Assembly: GCA_029246705.1 (NCBI GenBank)
Contig: JAQWMQ010000035.1
Span: 177,438 to 241,437, forward strand
Length of the DNA stretch: 64,000 nt
Direction: 5' to 3'
From: Phycisphaerales bacterium
Lineage (GTDB): Bacteria > Planctomycetota > Phycisphaerae > Phycisphaerales > SM1A02
A model generated the notes under the pieces. That model saw only the letters and a program-made list of their open reading frames with translations. It did no database searches and had not been told where the DNA came from. Of the stretch, positions 51,985-60,388 are shown one piece after another; the stretch's first letter is position 1, and each line of letters starts with the position of its first letter. The position numbers and the translations under genes are program-made.

Positions 51985-53466
51985 ATGAGCGCCTTTGGTC
52001 GATCAGTACGATCAAACTCCTCCCGGCCGATTCTGGTCAGGGCCGGGCTGTCCCGTGATCAGTTGCAGGCCCTCAACGAAGACCTCAAGTCAAACGATGT
52101 CCAGGTGGTGGATACCGTCTTCGATGCGCTCTGCATCACCGGCTCACCGAGGCTGAACACGACGATCGACGCGATCTTCATGGCTCCCCCACCCCTGGGG
52201 TTGAGCGAAGGCGAGGTCATCCAGGCCTTTCGACGTACCGACCCGGAGATCAGGCTGATCCTGTTGCTACCAGGCGATGAGTCCCAGAGAGCGGGCCTCG
52301 CCATGAGTACGGGCTTCAATGATGCCTTCGCACTGCCAGCATCGACCGCCAGACTGCAGAAGGCCATCGATCCCACCTACGTCGAACATGCGGACCCTGA
52401 ACCGCACCAACCATCCTCGGTTGAAGGCGTGGAGAACGAGGACACGAGATCGATGGCGGAATCCAAGTCGTCCGCACGACGTTCCATCGTCGAGATCGTC
52501 CTCGAGGAAGCCTGCTCCCGAATCGAGGAGGAGAGTCGGGCCATGCCCGACGAGGAGTGCTCTCTCCTCAAGGAGAATATTCCCGAAGGCGATTTCGGAG
52601 ATATCAGGCTCATCCACTGCATGATGGAAGGCGAGGAGATCAACCAGATCGCCGTCGACATCATTCGAAGCAAGAGTGGCATCATGTCGGCCAGGCATCT
52701 GCTCGAGGATGAGCCGAGCGACGACCAGGAACTTGATTCCGCCGGTACCTGCATTCCGGTCGGCCGCCCCGAAGAGGGTCTTGGCTACCTGATCGCGAAT
52801 GAAGAGGACAACGGAGCGCTCACATCGTGGGCGGATTGGCTGAGATACTGGCTGATCCTCCAGCAGCGACACGCCAGCCTGCGCAGGCAGGCCTGGACCG
52901 ATGAACTCACGGGCGCAGGAAACCGACGATCGCTCTACCAGGTGCTCGGGCAGGTGATCAAGCGTGCCAGGGACGAACGCCGTGCGGTCACGGTGATGTG
53001 TTTCGACATCGACAACTTCAAGACCTACAACGACCGCTTCGGTCATGAAGCCGGCGACGAGGTCCTCTGCGAGACGGTGCAACTGCTTCGATCGGTGATC
53101 AGGCGTGGTGACCATGTCTTCCGGGTCGGGGGAGATGAATTCGTGGTGATCTTCGCACCCGATCCCTCCGGTCCACGCTCGGCCTGCTCAAGTCCACCGG
53201 AATCGATCGAACAGATCGCTTCGCGGTTCCAGCATCAGATCGGGTCCCTGCAGCTTCCCCAGATCGGGGTGGACGCGCCAGGAACGGTCTCCATCTCGGC
53301 CGGCATGGTGACATACCCATGGGACGGACAGACCCCTGGTGATCTGCTTCGAAGGGCGGACCAACTGGCCCTGGAGAGCAAGCGAAGCGGAAAGAACGTG
53401 ATCTCGTTCGGCCCGGCCGCCCGCGAAAGGACCCAGGACGAGTTCCCGCAAGATCCGGACGCCTGA
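51985..53466 (+). CDS. Diguanylate cyclase with receiver-like and sensor domains
   Basis: 493 residues from ATG 51985. Residues ~10-125 are a receiver-like domain (RPILVRAGLSRDQLQALNED, DAIFMAPPPLGLSEGEVIQA) lacking clear phospho-Asp. ~150-310 is a sensor-type region that looks GAF-like. The cyclase has DELTGAGNRRSLYQV, FDIDNFKTYNDRFGHEAGDE and GGDEF at 382-386, with an RRGD inhibitory site 5 residues upstream. It should make c-di-GMP with product inhibition. Cytosolic, no membrane helices. Coupled to the preceding receiver-like gene. Confidence 0.9.
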   Translation: MSAFGRSVRSNSSRPILVRAGLSRDQLQALNEDLKSNDVQVVDTVFDALCITGSPRLNTTIDAIFMAPPPLGLSEGEVIQAFRRTDPEIRLILLLPGDESQRAGLAMSTGFNDAFALPASTARLQKAIDPTYVEHADPEPHQPSSVEGVENEDTRSMAESKSSARRSIVEIVLEEACSRIEEESRAMPDEECSLLKENIPEGDFGDIRLIHCMMEGEEINQIAVDIIRSKSGIMSARHLLEDEPSDDQELDSAGTCIPVGRPEEGLGYLIANEEDNGALTSWADWLRYWLILQQRHASLRRQAWTDELTGAGNRRSLYQVLGQVIKRARDERRAVTVMCFDIDNFKTYNDRFGHEAGDEVLCETVQLLRSVIRRGDHVFRVGGDEFVVIFAPDPSGPRSACSSPPESIEQIASRFQHQIGSLQLPQIGVDAPGTVSISAGMVTYPWDGQTPGDLLRRADQLALESKRSGKNVISFGPAARERTQDEFPQDPDA

Positions 53467-53571
53467 CTGAAAAGTTGACGGTCGAGATGCCCGGCAGCCC
53501 TTCAGTACCGGCCGCCAGGTAGCCGAAGAGTGAGATCGGCTCGTTGCCCCCCGGGTTCACGGATCGTCCTC

Positions 53572-54498
53572 ATGACACGCACCATCGTCATCTCAGACAC
53601 CCACATCCCCCGCAAGGGCAAGTTGACTTCGGCGCGACTGCTTGCCCCGCTGATCGAGGACTGCGATCGCCTCGTGGTCAATGGCGATCTTGCCGAGACC
53701 CACAAGCAGGGTCTGCGTCCTCAAGTCGAATCAGAACTCCGAACCCTCAAATCGATGGTCGAGAAGGCCGGCATCGAACTGGTGCTCCTGTCTGGGAACC
53801 ACGACCCGGAGATTTCGCAGTGGCGGGCGGCTGAATTCGCAGGCGGCGACATCCTCGTCACCCATGGAGACGCGTTCGATTCGAGGATCGCACCCTGGGC
53901 AAGGGAAGCCGAAGTCATGAAGACCGAATGGGAGCGAATCCAGAGACTGCACCCCGGAGACGAGACCATCACCACACGATTTGATTCGGTTCGGGGTGCT
54001 GCGATCGCAGAATGGTGGATGGATCCGACCAAGCCCGGGTACTCGACGTTGTTGAGCATCATGTTGCGTCCACGAGCACTTCGGAAGGTGCTTCAGCAAT
54101 GGAAGCAGTTCCCGACGATCGCTCGGACCTTCTGCAGCCGGTTCTTCCCGCGCGCGGAATGGATCGTTGCCGGCCACTGCCATCGCTTCGGTATCGACCG
54201 CCGGGCGAGACCGTCGGTGATCAATACCGGAGCGTTCGGTTTTCCGACGAAGCCGTATGCCGTCATTCTTGATTCGAACCGGATCCAGGTGCGCCCCTTG
54301 AGCAACGGCCCGAATGGCTGGACGCTCGAGGGCGCCAGGAACGTGCTCGAGGAAACGGTGCAGGACGCCGGGGAGCTCCACCAGCTTCATGGTCCACCGT
54401 CGGAACTTCCCCTCGGCAACCAGGTCATTCCAAGAGCCTGGGTGGCAGGTCTTCAGACGGGACCGGGCACCACCTCACCACCGCCGGAAGGCTCCTGA
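53572..54498 (+). CDS. Calcineurin-like metallophosphoesterase
   Basis: 308 residues from ATG 53572. The five metal motifs are in order: VISDTHIPRKG, VNGDLAETH, LLSGNHDPEI, LVTHGDAFD and AGHCHRFG. An internal helical insert (~120-185) is typical of UDP-diacylglucosamine hydrolase-like and related phosphoesterases. The C-terminal ~60 residues look disordered (GPGTTSPPPEGS). Substrate unknown. Convergent with the HMG-CoA lyase gene. Confidence 0.88.
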   Translation: MTRTIVISDTHIPRKGKLTSARLLAPLIEDCDRLVVNGDLAETHKQGLRPQVESELRTLKSMVEKAGIELVLLSGNHDPEISQWRAAEFAGGDILVTHGDAFDSRIAPWAREAEVMKTEWERIQRLHPGDETITTRFDSVRGAAIAEWWMDPTKPGYSTLLSIMLRPRALRKVLQQWKQFPTIARTFCSRFFPRAEWIVAGHCHRFGIDRRARPSVINTGAFGFPTKPYAVILDSNRIQVRPLSNGPNGWTLEGARNVLEETVQDAGELHQLHGPPSELPLGNQVIPRAWVAGLQTGPGTTSPPPEGS

Positions 54499-54509
54499 GG
54501 CAGATCGAT

Positions 54510-55406
54510 TCAACCGGTGCCCCGAGGTTCCACCCCGAGAATCGAACAGATCGCGCGTGACGCTTCAGCGACTGCTGCTCGAGAGACACCGGTCTGGAAA
54601 CCCATTCGCTCGCAGAGATCAAGCAGTGCTTCGGTCGCGAGGTTCCCAGGGCTTCCCGGGGCGAAAGGACATCCCCCCAACCCCCCACAGGAGGCATCGA
54701 AGCGCCTGACGCCGAGTTGCAGCGCCCGTTCGGCACAGGCGACGGCGGTACCCGAGGTGTCATGCAGGTGCAGAACGATCTCACCCGGTTCGAGCAGGCC
54801 TTCCAGCCCGCCGAGCAGGCGATCGATGTCCGCAGGTTTCGCGACCCCGATCGTGTCCCCGAGATCGATCTCATCGACCCCAAGCTCGAGCAGCTGCTCA
54901 CAGACGGCTCGAACCCGGGCATGGTCGGTCGGCCCGTCGTAGGGACAGGCGATCACACAACTCACGTAGCCACGAACCTTGCGCCCGGCGGCGTGGGCTC
55001 CGAGCAGAACCGGGCGAAAACGGTCGATGGTGTCGGCGATCGATCCGTTGACGTTGGCCTGAGCGAACCCCTCGGACGCCGAAGTGAAGACCGCCACCTT
55101 GTCGACGGCAACCTCGAGCGCGCGGTCGAGTCCCCGTTGGTTGGGTACCAGCGCGGTGTAGAGAACGCCCGGTCGTCGGTCGATGCTGGTGAAGAGATCG
55201 GCACTGTCGGCGAGCTGGGGAATGACGTCGGGACGAACGAAGCTGCCGATCTCGATCTCGGTCAGGCCCGCTGCGGCGAGTGCCTCGACCAGTTTCACCT
55301 TCGAATCCAGCGGAATGACGCCCTGCTCGTTCTGCAGTCCGTCGCGGGGACCGACGTCGGTGATGTGCACCGAATCAAGCGGAGCATCCGGGGAGGCCTC
55401 AGTCAT
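54510..55406 (-). CDS. Hydroxymethylglutaryl-CoA lyase
   Basis: 298 residues. It splits HMG-CoA to acetoacetate and acetyl-CoA, as in leucine breakdown. ITDVGPRDGLQNE holds the metal Asp and Arg, EIGSFVRPDVIPQLAD, VSCVIACPYDG, LHLHDTSGTAVA with metal His, and the catalytic Cys in GGLGGCPFAPGSPGNLATE. Length is normal. Start overlaps the stop of the 66-residue membrane-protein gene by 8 bases. Confidence 0.93.
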   Translation of the reverse strand: MTEASPDAPLDSVHITDVGPRDGLQNEQGVIPLDSKVKLVEALAAAGLTEIEIGSFVRPDVIPQLADSADLFTSIDRRPGVLYTALVPNQRGLDRALEVAVDKVAVFTSASEGFAQANVNGSIADTIDRFRPVLLGAHAAGRKVRGYVSCVIACPYDGPTDHARVRAVCEQLLELGVDEIDLGDTIGVAKPADIDRLLGGLEGLLEPGEIVLHLHDTSGTAVACAERALQLGVRRFDASCGGLGGCPFAPGSPGNLATEALLDLCERMGFQTGVSRAAVAEASRAICSILGVEPRGTG

Positions 55407-55599
55407 GGTCGTCGACCTTCTTCTGATCCAAGTCCGCCTCGCTCTGCTTGACCTGCTTCTCCTGCTGCAACTGCTGCCTGATCAGCCACACGAAGATCCC
55501 GAAGACCACGATGGTCGCCAGGACGCCAAGGAGCAGCAGCCAGAGTTCGGGACCCAGTTCAAAGCCACCAGGCTCGCTCCCGGCCGGGGCCGGAGTCAT
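55399..55599 (-). CDS. Single-span small membrane protein
   Basis: 66 residues. One hydrophobic helix (~19-42, LWLLLLGVLATIVVFGIFVW) then a charged helical tail (QQEKQVKQSEADLDQKKVDD). No known family. It overlaps ygfZ by 4 bases (ATGA) and the HMG-CoA lyase gene by 8, so it is part of a tight three-gene unit, and this coupling is the main support for its being real. Confidence 0.65.
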   Translation of the reverse strand: MTPAPAGSEPGGFELGPELWLLLLGVLATIVVFGIFVWLIRQQLQQEKQVKQSEADLDQKKVDDHD

Positions 55600-56843
55600 G
55601 ACTCCGCACCAGGCAGGAAACTCAGCTGACCACGAACGGTCGCGTCGAGTGGTTCCCCCTCGGCAGTCAGGAGGACCTGCGTATCCGGCTGGGATGGCTC
55701 GAAACGGATCATTGCCAGGGCAATCGGACGGGCGCCAAGCATCGGTGAGAGCGTGCTGCTGGTGACCCAGCCGACCTGGGGACCGAACCCGATCGATCCA
55801 TCCTGGGTCTCGACCCTGGTGAAGATCTGGGAGCCCGCCACGGGCAGGCCTTCGGTCTTGAGATCAAGAGCCACCAGTCGCTGCTTTGGATTTCCGAGGC
55901 TGTGGATGCGAGCGACGATTTCCTGGCCGAGGTAGCAGCCCTTGTTGAAGCTCACTCGATCCTCGAGCACCCCGGTCTCCTGGGGAATCGCATCCGAACC
56001 GAAATCAACGTTGAACAGCGGAACACCGGCTTCGATTCGCGCGGTGTTGAAGGCCGACCAGCCGATCGGTCGGAGTCGGGTTCCGGACGTGCCGGTCCAG
56101 GCAAGCAGTGCATCCCAGACCGCTTCTGCATCAGCACGCGAGACGATCACCGCGACACCCGGCTCACCGGTCTCGTCACAACGAAGCAGGGTGACCGGAC
56201 ATCCGGCGAGCTGCCCTTCCGTGATCGCGTCGGTTCCGGGCGTGTCCCCTGAATCGAGAACGGCGCTGAGGGCTGCCAGTGCCGCCGATCCGTGCAGCCT
56301 GAGCTGGGCGGTGGCATCGGGTGACCATTCGAGGGTGGCATCCTCGGCGAAGAGGTAGTTGTCGAGTGTCTCGAGGGTGCGCGCCGCTGCATGGACATCG
56401 AGTTCAAGCAGGCAGCGATCCTCGAGGTTCGCCACCACCAGGTCCGAGACGATGCGTCCCTTGCGGTCGAGCCAGAAGGAACGACGTACCGATCCGGGCG
56501 CGAGGGTGCCGACCGCCTGGGTGATCATCGAATCCAGGAAGCTCAGTCGTTCGCTGCCTCGCAGCTCGATGATGGTCCGGTGGGGAGCATCCAGGAGGCC
56601 GACACCACGTCGAATCGAGGCGTACTCGGATTCGACCGTGCCAAAGCTGGAGACGATCTCACAGGTCGGGGCACCCGACTCGTCGCCCGGCCCGTACGGC
56701 AGGTACTCGAGTGCAAGCCCCCCCTGTCGATCGGCGGTCGCCGCTCCAGGCCGATCGGCCGAGTTGACCTGTGCCTCGATGCGATCGGTTTCCGCATTCA
56801 ACCAGGCCTGATGACGATTTCGTAGTGGTGAGTCGTGTTGCAT
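55596..56843 (-). CDS. ygfZ: YgfZ/GcvT-fold folate-binding protein
   Basis: 415 residues. GcvT-like barrel with the YgfZ Cys motif FNKGCYLGQEIVARIHSLG, ADGRSC-like early region LDAPHRTIIELRGSERLSFL, and ISRADAEAVWDALLAW. YgfZ uses folate to support iron-sulfur enzymes such as MiaB, which is present in this window. First gene of the ygfZ-membrane protein-HMG-CoA lyase unit. The start lies just upstream of the divergent M42 gene. Confidence 0.88.
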   Translation of the reverse strand: MQHDSPLRNRHQAWLNAETDRIEAQVNSADRPGAATADRQGGLALEYLPYGPGDESGAPTCEIVSSFGTVESEYASIRRGVGLLDAPHRTIIELRGSERLSFLDSMITQAVGTLAPGSVRRSFWLDRKGRIVSDLVVANLEDRCLLELDVHAAARTLETLDNYLFAEDATLEWSPDATAQLRLHGSAALAALSAVLDSGDTPGTDAITEGQLAGCPVTLLRCDETGEPGVAVIVSRADAEAVWDALLAWTGTSGTRLRPIGWSAFNTARIEAGVPLFNVDFGSDAIPQETGVLEDRVSFNKGCYLGQEIVARIHSLGNPKQRLVALDLKTEGLPVAGSQIFTRVETQDGSIGFGPQVGWVTSSTLSPMLGARPIALAMIRFEPSQPDTQVLLTAEGEPLDATVRGQLSFLPGAES

Positions 56844-56924
56844 CCTGACACCCCCTCCAAGGGGGCGGTATTCTAGACGGATTCACAGAGAACGCCCCGT
56901 GTACCCATGAGGAGAATTCCAACC

Positions 56925-57998
56925 ATGCCCCTGAACATCGACCTCTTTCGTCGCCTGTGCGAGACCCCCGGCGTCCCCGGACGCGAGGAACGCGTCCGAG
57001 ATCTGATCAAGAAGGAGATCAAGGGCCTGTTTGACTCGACCACGACCGACAGCATGGGATCACTGATCTGCACGCGAAAGGCCACTCGCAAGAGCACCGG
57101 TCGCAAGAAGCCCACCCGGGTGATGGTCGCCGCCCACATGGACGAAATCGGCTTCTACGTGCGGCATGTGGACGAGAACGGCTTCATCTGGATCAACCCC
57201 GCAGGCGGTTTCGATGCTCGAAACCTCTTCTCGCGACGGGTCCTGGTCTGCACCGGCAAGGGTGACTTCGAGGGGGTCCTGAACCCCGGCGGGCGGCCCG
57301 TCCACATCGCCAGCCCCGAAGACCGCATGAAGATCCCGGAGATCAACGAATTCTTCATCGACCTCGGCATGGATCCCAAGGAAGTCGCCAAGAAAGTCCA
57401 GATTGGTGACTTCATCGTCATGCACGAGCCCTTCGTGGAACAACCGAAGGCCCTGGTCTCCAAGGCGATCGACAACCGCTTCGCCTGTTACGTGGCGATC
57501 GAAGCGATCAGGAAGCTCTCCCGCGCCAAGGGCGCCCTGGGACGACATGGCTGCGAGATCGTGATCGCGTTCACCACCCAGGAGGAGGTCGGTCTTCGCG
57601 GCGCGCAGGTCGCTGCAAACCAGGTCAACGCGGATGTCGGGATCGGCCTCGACGTGACCCTCGGCTGCGACACGCCCGGGGTCCCCACCACCCAGCGAGT
57701 CACCAAGCGTGGTGATGGTGCGGCACTGGTGGTCCAGGACAGTTCCATGATCGCCAACCACGAACTGGTCGACGAACTCTGTGCCGTCGCCCGCAAGCAC
57801 CGAATCAAGCACCAGCGCGCGATCCTGCCCCGTGGCGGTGCGGATGGCGCCGCGATCCAGCGTTCGGGTTCCGGTGCTCGATGCGCCACCCTGGCCGCCG
57901 GAACGCGCTACATCCACACCGTGACCGAGTCGATGGACAAGAACGACCTGCAGGCATCGGTGGATCTGCTTGCAGCCTGGCTGGCCACCACCGGCTGA
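56925..57998 (+). CDS. M42-family aminopeptidase/cellulase-type metallopeptidase
   Basis: 357 residues from ATG 56925, with GAGGAG 9 bases upstream. Two-zinc peptidase: LCETPGVPGREERVRDLI, VAAHMDEIGFYVRHVD (His, Asp), AIDNRFACYVAI (bridging Asp), FTTQEEVGLRGAQVAA (catalytic Glu pair), IGLDVTLGCDTPG and the last ligand in RYIHTVTESMD. An FrvX/TET-like assembly is expected. A Lys/Arg-rich loop is at ~45-60 (RKATRKSTGRKKPT). Confidence 0.93.
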   Translation: MPLNIDLFRRLCETPGVPGREERVRDLIKKEIKGLFDSTTTDSMGSLICTRKATRKSTGRKKPTRVMVAAHMDEIGFYVRHVDENGFIWINPAGGFDARNLFSRRVLVCTGKGDFEGVLNPGGRPVHIASPEDRMKIPEINEFFIDLGMDPKEVAKKVQIGDFIVMHEPFVEQPKALVSKAIDNRFACYVAIEAIRKLSRAKGALGRHGCEIVIAFTTQEEVGLRGAQVAANQVNADVGIGLDVTLGCDTPGVPTTQRVTKRGDGAALVVQDSSMIANHELVDELCAVARKHRIKHQRAILPRGGADGAAIQRSGSGARCATLAAGTRYIHTVTESMDKNDLQASVDLLAAWLATTG

Positions 57999-58010
57999 GT
58001 TGCGACTGAT

Positions 58011-59111
58011 TCAGGTCATCTCGAGCAGCAGCCGAGCGATTTCGGCAGCGCCATCGACGTGTCCCTGCTGCTTGAGGACGTCCCGCATCCGTGCCCGTTG
58101 ATCCGGATCGGTGAGCAGTTCGATCAGCGGTCCACCGATCGCGGAACGATTGAGATCGGGCTCGATGGCATCCAGGGCCAGACGCGCTCCGCCGAGGCGA
58201 ACCAGGGGTTCCGCGTTGTAGCGTTGATGAAGATCGCGGTGGTAGGGATACGGAACGAAGAGCGTGGGAACCGTGTTCGCGGCGGCTTCCGCCACGGAGT
58301 TCGCTCCAGCACGACTCATGGCCAGGTCCGCACTTCCCCAGGCCAGCCCCATCTTCTCGAGGAAGCCTGTCACCAGGGCCGGGACGCCCGCCTCGGCATA
58401 CGCCTGGCGCATCGCCGACTCGTCTCGAGCGCCGGAGAGATGGATCACCTGCCAACCATCGAAGGCAAGTGGATTCTCTCGCAGCAGGATCCGCATCAAG
58501 GCGTTCAAGGAGGATGCGCCCTGGGAGGCTCCGGTGACCAGCAATGTGAATCGATTCGGCTCAAGGCCCAGTCGTTCGCGGCAGCTCAAGGCATCCGATG
58601 GCGCCAGTGCGACCCGGCGGAGCGGAAACCCGACCTGGACGGGGTTGCCGAGCGCACCGGGGTGCTGGAGGTGGACGGAGGTTCGAATGTCATCGGCTTG
58701 CTTGGCGACCCACCGGTTGGCTCGCCCGGGGACGGCATCCAGGTTCAAGAGCACCACGCGAACGGAGCACCGCCGAGCCGCTCGCACCACCGGGATGCTG
58801 ACGAACCCCCCCATGGCGACCATGGTCGTGGCTCCGGTGTTCCTGAAGAGTCGTTCCGCTTCACGCGTTCCCCGCAGGTTCAAGCGCACCATCCGCAACA
58901 GGCCGCGAGGTCGGATCGAGAAGGGCGCAGCCGTGATCACCTCGAAGCGTGCACCTGCCTGTTCCAGCATGATGCGATCGATCTTGCGGTCGGAACAGGC
59001 GAAGACCGTCTCGATGTCACCTGCGATCGAGTGGAGACGCTCGGCAACCGCCAGACCGGGGCTGAGATGCCCACCTGAACCACCACCAGCCAGGATGATG
59101 CCACCTTTCAT
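58011..59111 (-). CDS. murG: Undecaprenyl-diphospho-muramoylpentapeptide N-acetylglucosaminyltransferase
   Basis: 366 residues from ATG 59111. It adds GlcNAc to lipid I. GGGSGGHLSPGLAVAERL, VAMGGFVSIPVVRAARR, LLVTGASQGASSLN, MSRAGANSVAEAAANTVPT and PYPYHRDLHQRYNAEPL are the MurG motifs. Start overlaps the ftsW stop by 4 bases (ATGA). The open frame upstream to 59264 lies inside ftsW and is spurious. Confidence 0.95.
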   Translation of the reverse strand: MKGGIILAGGGSGGHLSPGLAVAERLHSIAGDIETVFACSDRKIDRIMLEQAGARFEVITAAPFSIRPRGLLRMVRLNLRGTREAERLFRNTGATTMVAMGGFVSIPVVRAARRCSVRVVLLNLDAVPGRANRWVAKQADDIRTSVHLQHPGALGNPVQVGFPLRRVALAPSDALSCRERLGLEPNRFTLLVTGASQGASSLNALMRILLRENPLAFDGWQVIHLSGARDESAMRQAYAEAGVPALVTGFLEKMGLAWGSADLAMSRAGANSVAEAAANTVPTLFVPYPYHRDLHQRYNAEPLVRLGGARLALDAIEPDLNRSAIGGPLIELLTDPDQRARMRDVLKQQGHVDGAAEIARLLLEMT

Positions 59112-60343
59112 AGCGACATGGCCTCGACAGGTTCCCCGGTGGTCGCCACTGGAGATCGCGACAGGCTGTCGCTGGGCGTCGGTTCGGTGGAGCAGGCCCG
59201 GGCGCGCGTGCGACCACGCTCGATGGCGATGACCAGCCCAAGACAGAATGCGGTCAGGATCCACCCCGTTCCCCCCCGACTGATCAAGGGCAGCGCGATG
59301 CCCTTGGTCGGCACCAGGGCGGTGGTCACGAGGATATTGAAGAATGCCTGCAAGCCGATGGTGAGGATCACGCCCAGCCCGAGCAGACGGACGAAGGGTT
59401 CGGAGCGATGCTCACGACCATCGCCGCCCTCCCGTCGGTCACAGATGATCGCCAGGCCGCAGAGCATGAGACCGATGAATGCAGCGATCACGAGGGCGGC
59501 ACCGACCATGCCGAGTTCCTCGCAGATGATCGAGAAGATGAAATCGGTGGTGTCGGAGGTCAGGTCGAACTTCTGTTCTCCAGCACCGAGCCCGCGGCCC
59601 ATGACGCCCCCACCACTGATCGCACGCATCGACTCGATGATGTGCCAGCCGTCCCCCTCCGGATCAGCCCAGGGGTCCAGGTAGGTCATCAGACGCGTCA
59701 CGCGATAGGGTTCGGCGATGATGCCGACCACCAGGGCGACCAGGGCAAGTGGAGCCAGGGTCAGCAGGTGCCACAAGCGTGCCCCGGCTCCGAGCAGGAG
59801 CACCAGTGAGACGCATCCGACCAGGAAAGCCGTTCCGAAATCTTCGATGGCGATCAGGCCAGTGACCAGCCCGATGACGAGGATCGAGGGCAGCAGACCA
59901 CGAATCGGTCGTTCAACCTTGATCGCAGGGCGGGTCAGAAACCATGCCAGGAAGAATGGCAGGGTCCACTTGGCGAATTCGCTGGCCTGGAAGCGCACCC
60001 CACCGACCTCGAGCCATCGGCTGGACGCGTTCATCGTGATTCCGATGGGAGCCCAGACCAGCAGCAGTAGGAGCACCGAGCCCAGCAGCAGCCAGGGCGC
60101 AGGACTTCGCCAGCCCCTTGCAGCCTCGAACCGCCGCAGTGGAATCATCGTTCCCAGGGCCATTGCCGCCACCGCGAGCATGGCATGCTGCATGGGAGCC
60201 CCGAGGAAGACGCTGTCATAGGTCACGTTCGGCACGCTCGCGCCGACGAGCAGACCGGCGGAATTGACCATCACCACACCGAAGATGAGGAGCGCCAACG
60301 TGAGAAGAGCTACACCGTGACCAGGCCGCAACATGTCAGTCAC
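59108..60343 (-). CDS. ftsW: FtsW/RodA/SpoVE-family peptidoglycan polymerase
   Basis: 411 residues, ~10 membrane helices. The SEDS motifs are SRWLEVGGVRFQASEFAKW, MGRGLGAGEQK, LGMVGAALVIAAF and ALPLISRGGTGWI near the end (FtsW usually FISYGGSS). It is probably the septal glycan polymerase because murG is fused in operon, but RodA is possible. The C-tail (~30 residues, CSTEPTPSDSLSRSPVATT) is disordered. No other mur or fts genes are adjacent. Confidence 0.92.
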   Translation of the reverse strand: MTDMLRPGHGVALLTLALLIFGVVMVNSAGLLVGASVPNVTYDSVFLGAPMQHAMLAVAAMALGTMIPLRRFEAARGWRSPAPWLLLGSVLLLLLVWAPIGITMNASSRWLEVGGVRFQASEFAKWTLPFFLAWFLTRPAIKVERPIRGLLPSILVIGLVTGLIAIEDFGTAFLVGCVSLVLLLGAGARLWHLLTLAPLALVALVVGIIAEPYRVTRLMTYLDPWADPEGDGWHIIESMRAISGGGVMGRGLGAGEQKFDLTSDTTDFIFSIICEELGMVGAALVIAAFIGLMLCGLAIICDRREGGDGREHRSEPFVRLLGLGVILTIGLQAFFNILVTTALVPTKGIALPLISRGGTGWILTAFCLGLVIAIERGRTRARACSTEPTPSDSLSRSPVATTGEPVEAMSL

Positions 60344-60388
60344 TATCGGACAGGATGGCCTCGGAGGGTCGAAATCGGTCGATCTGAA

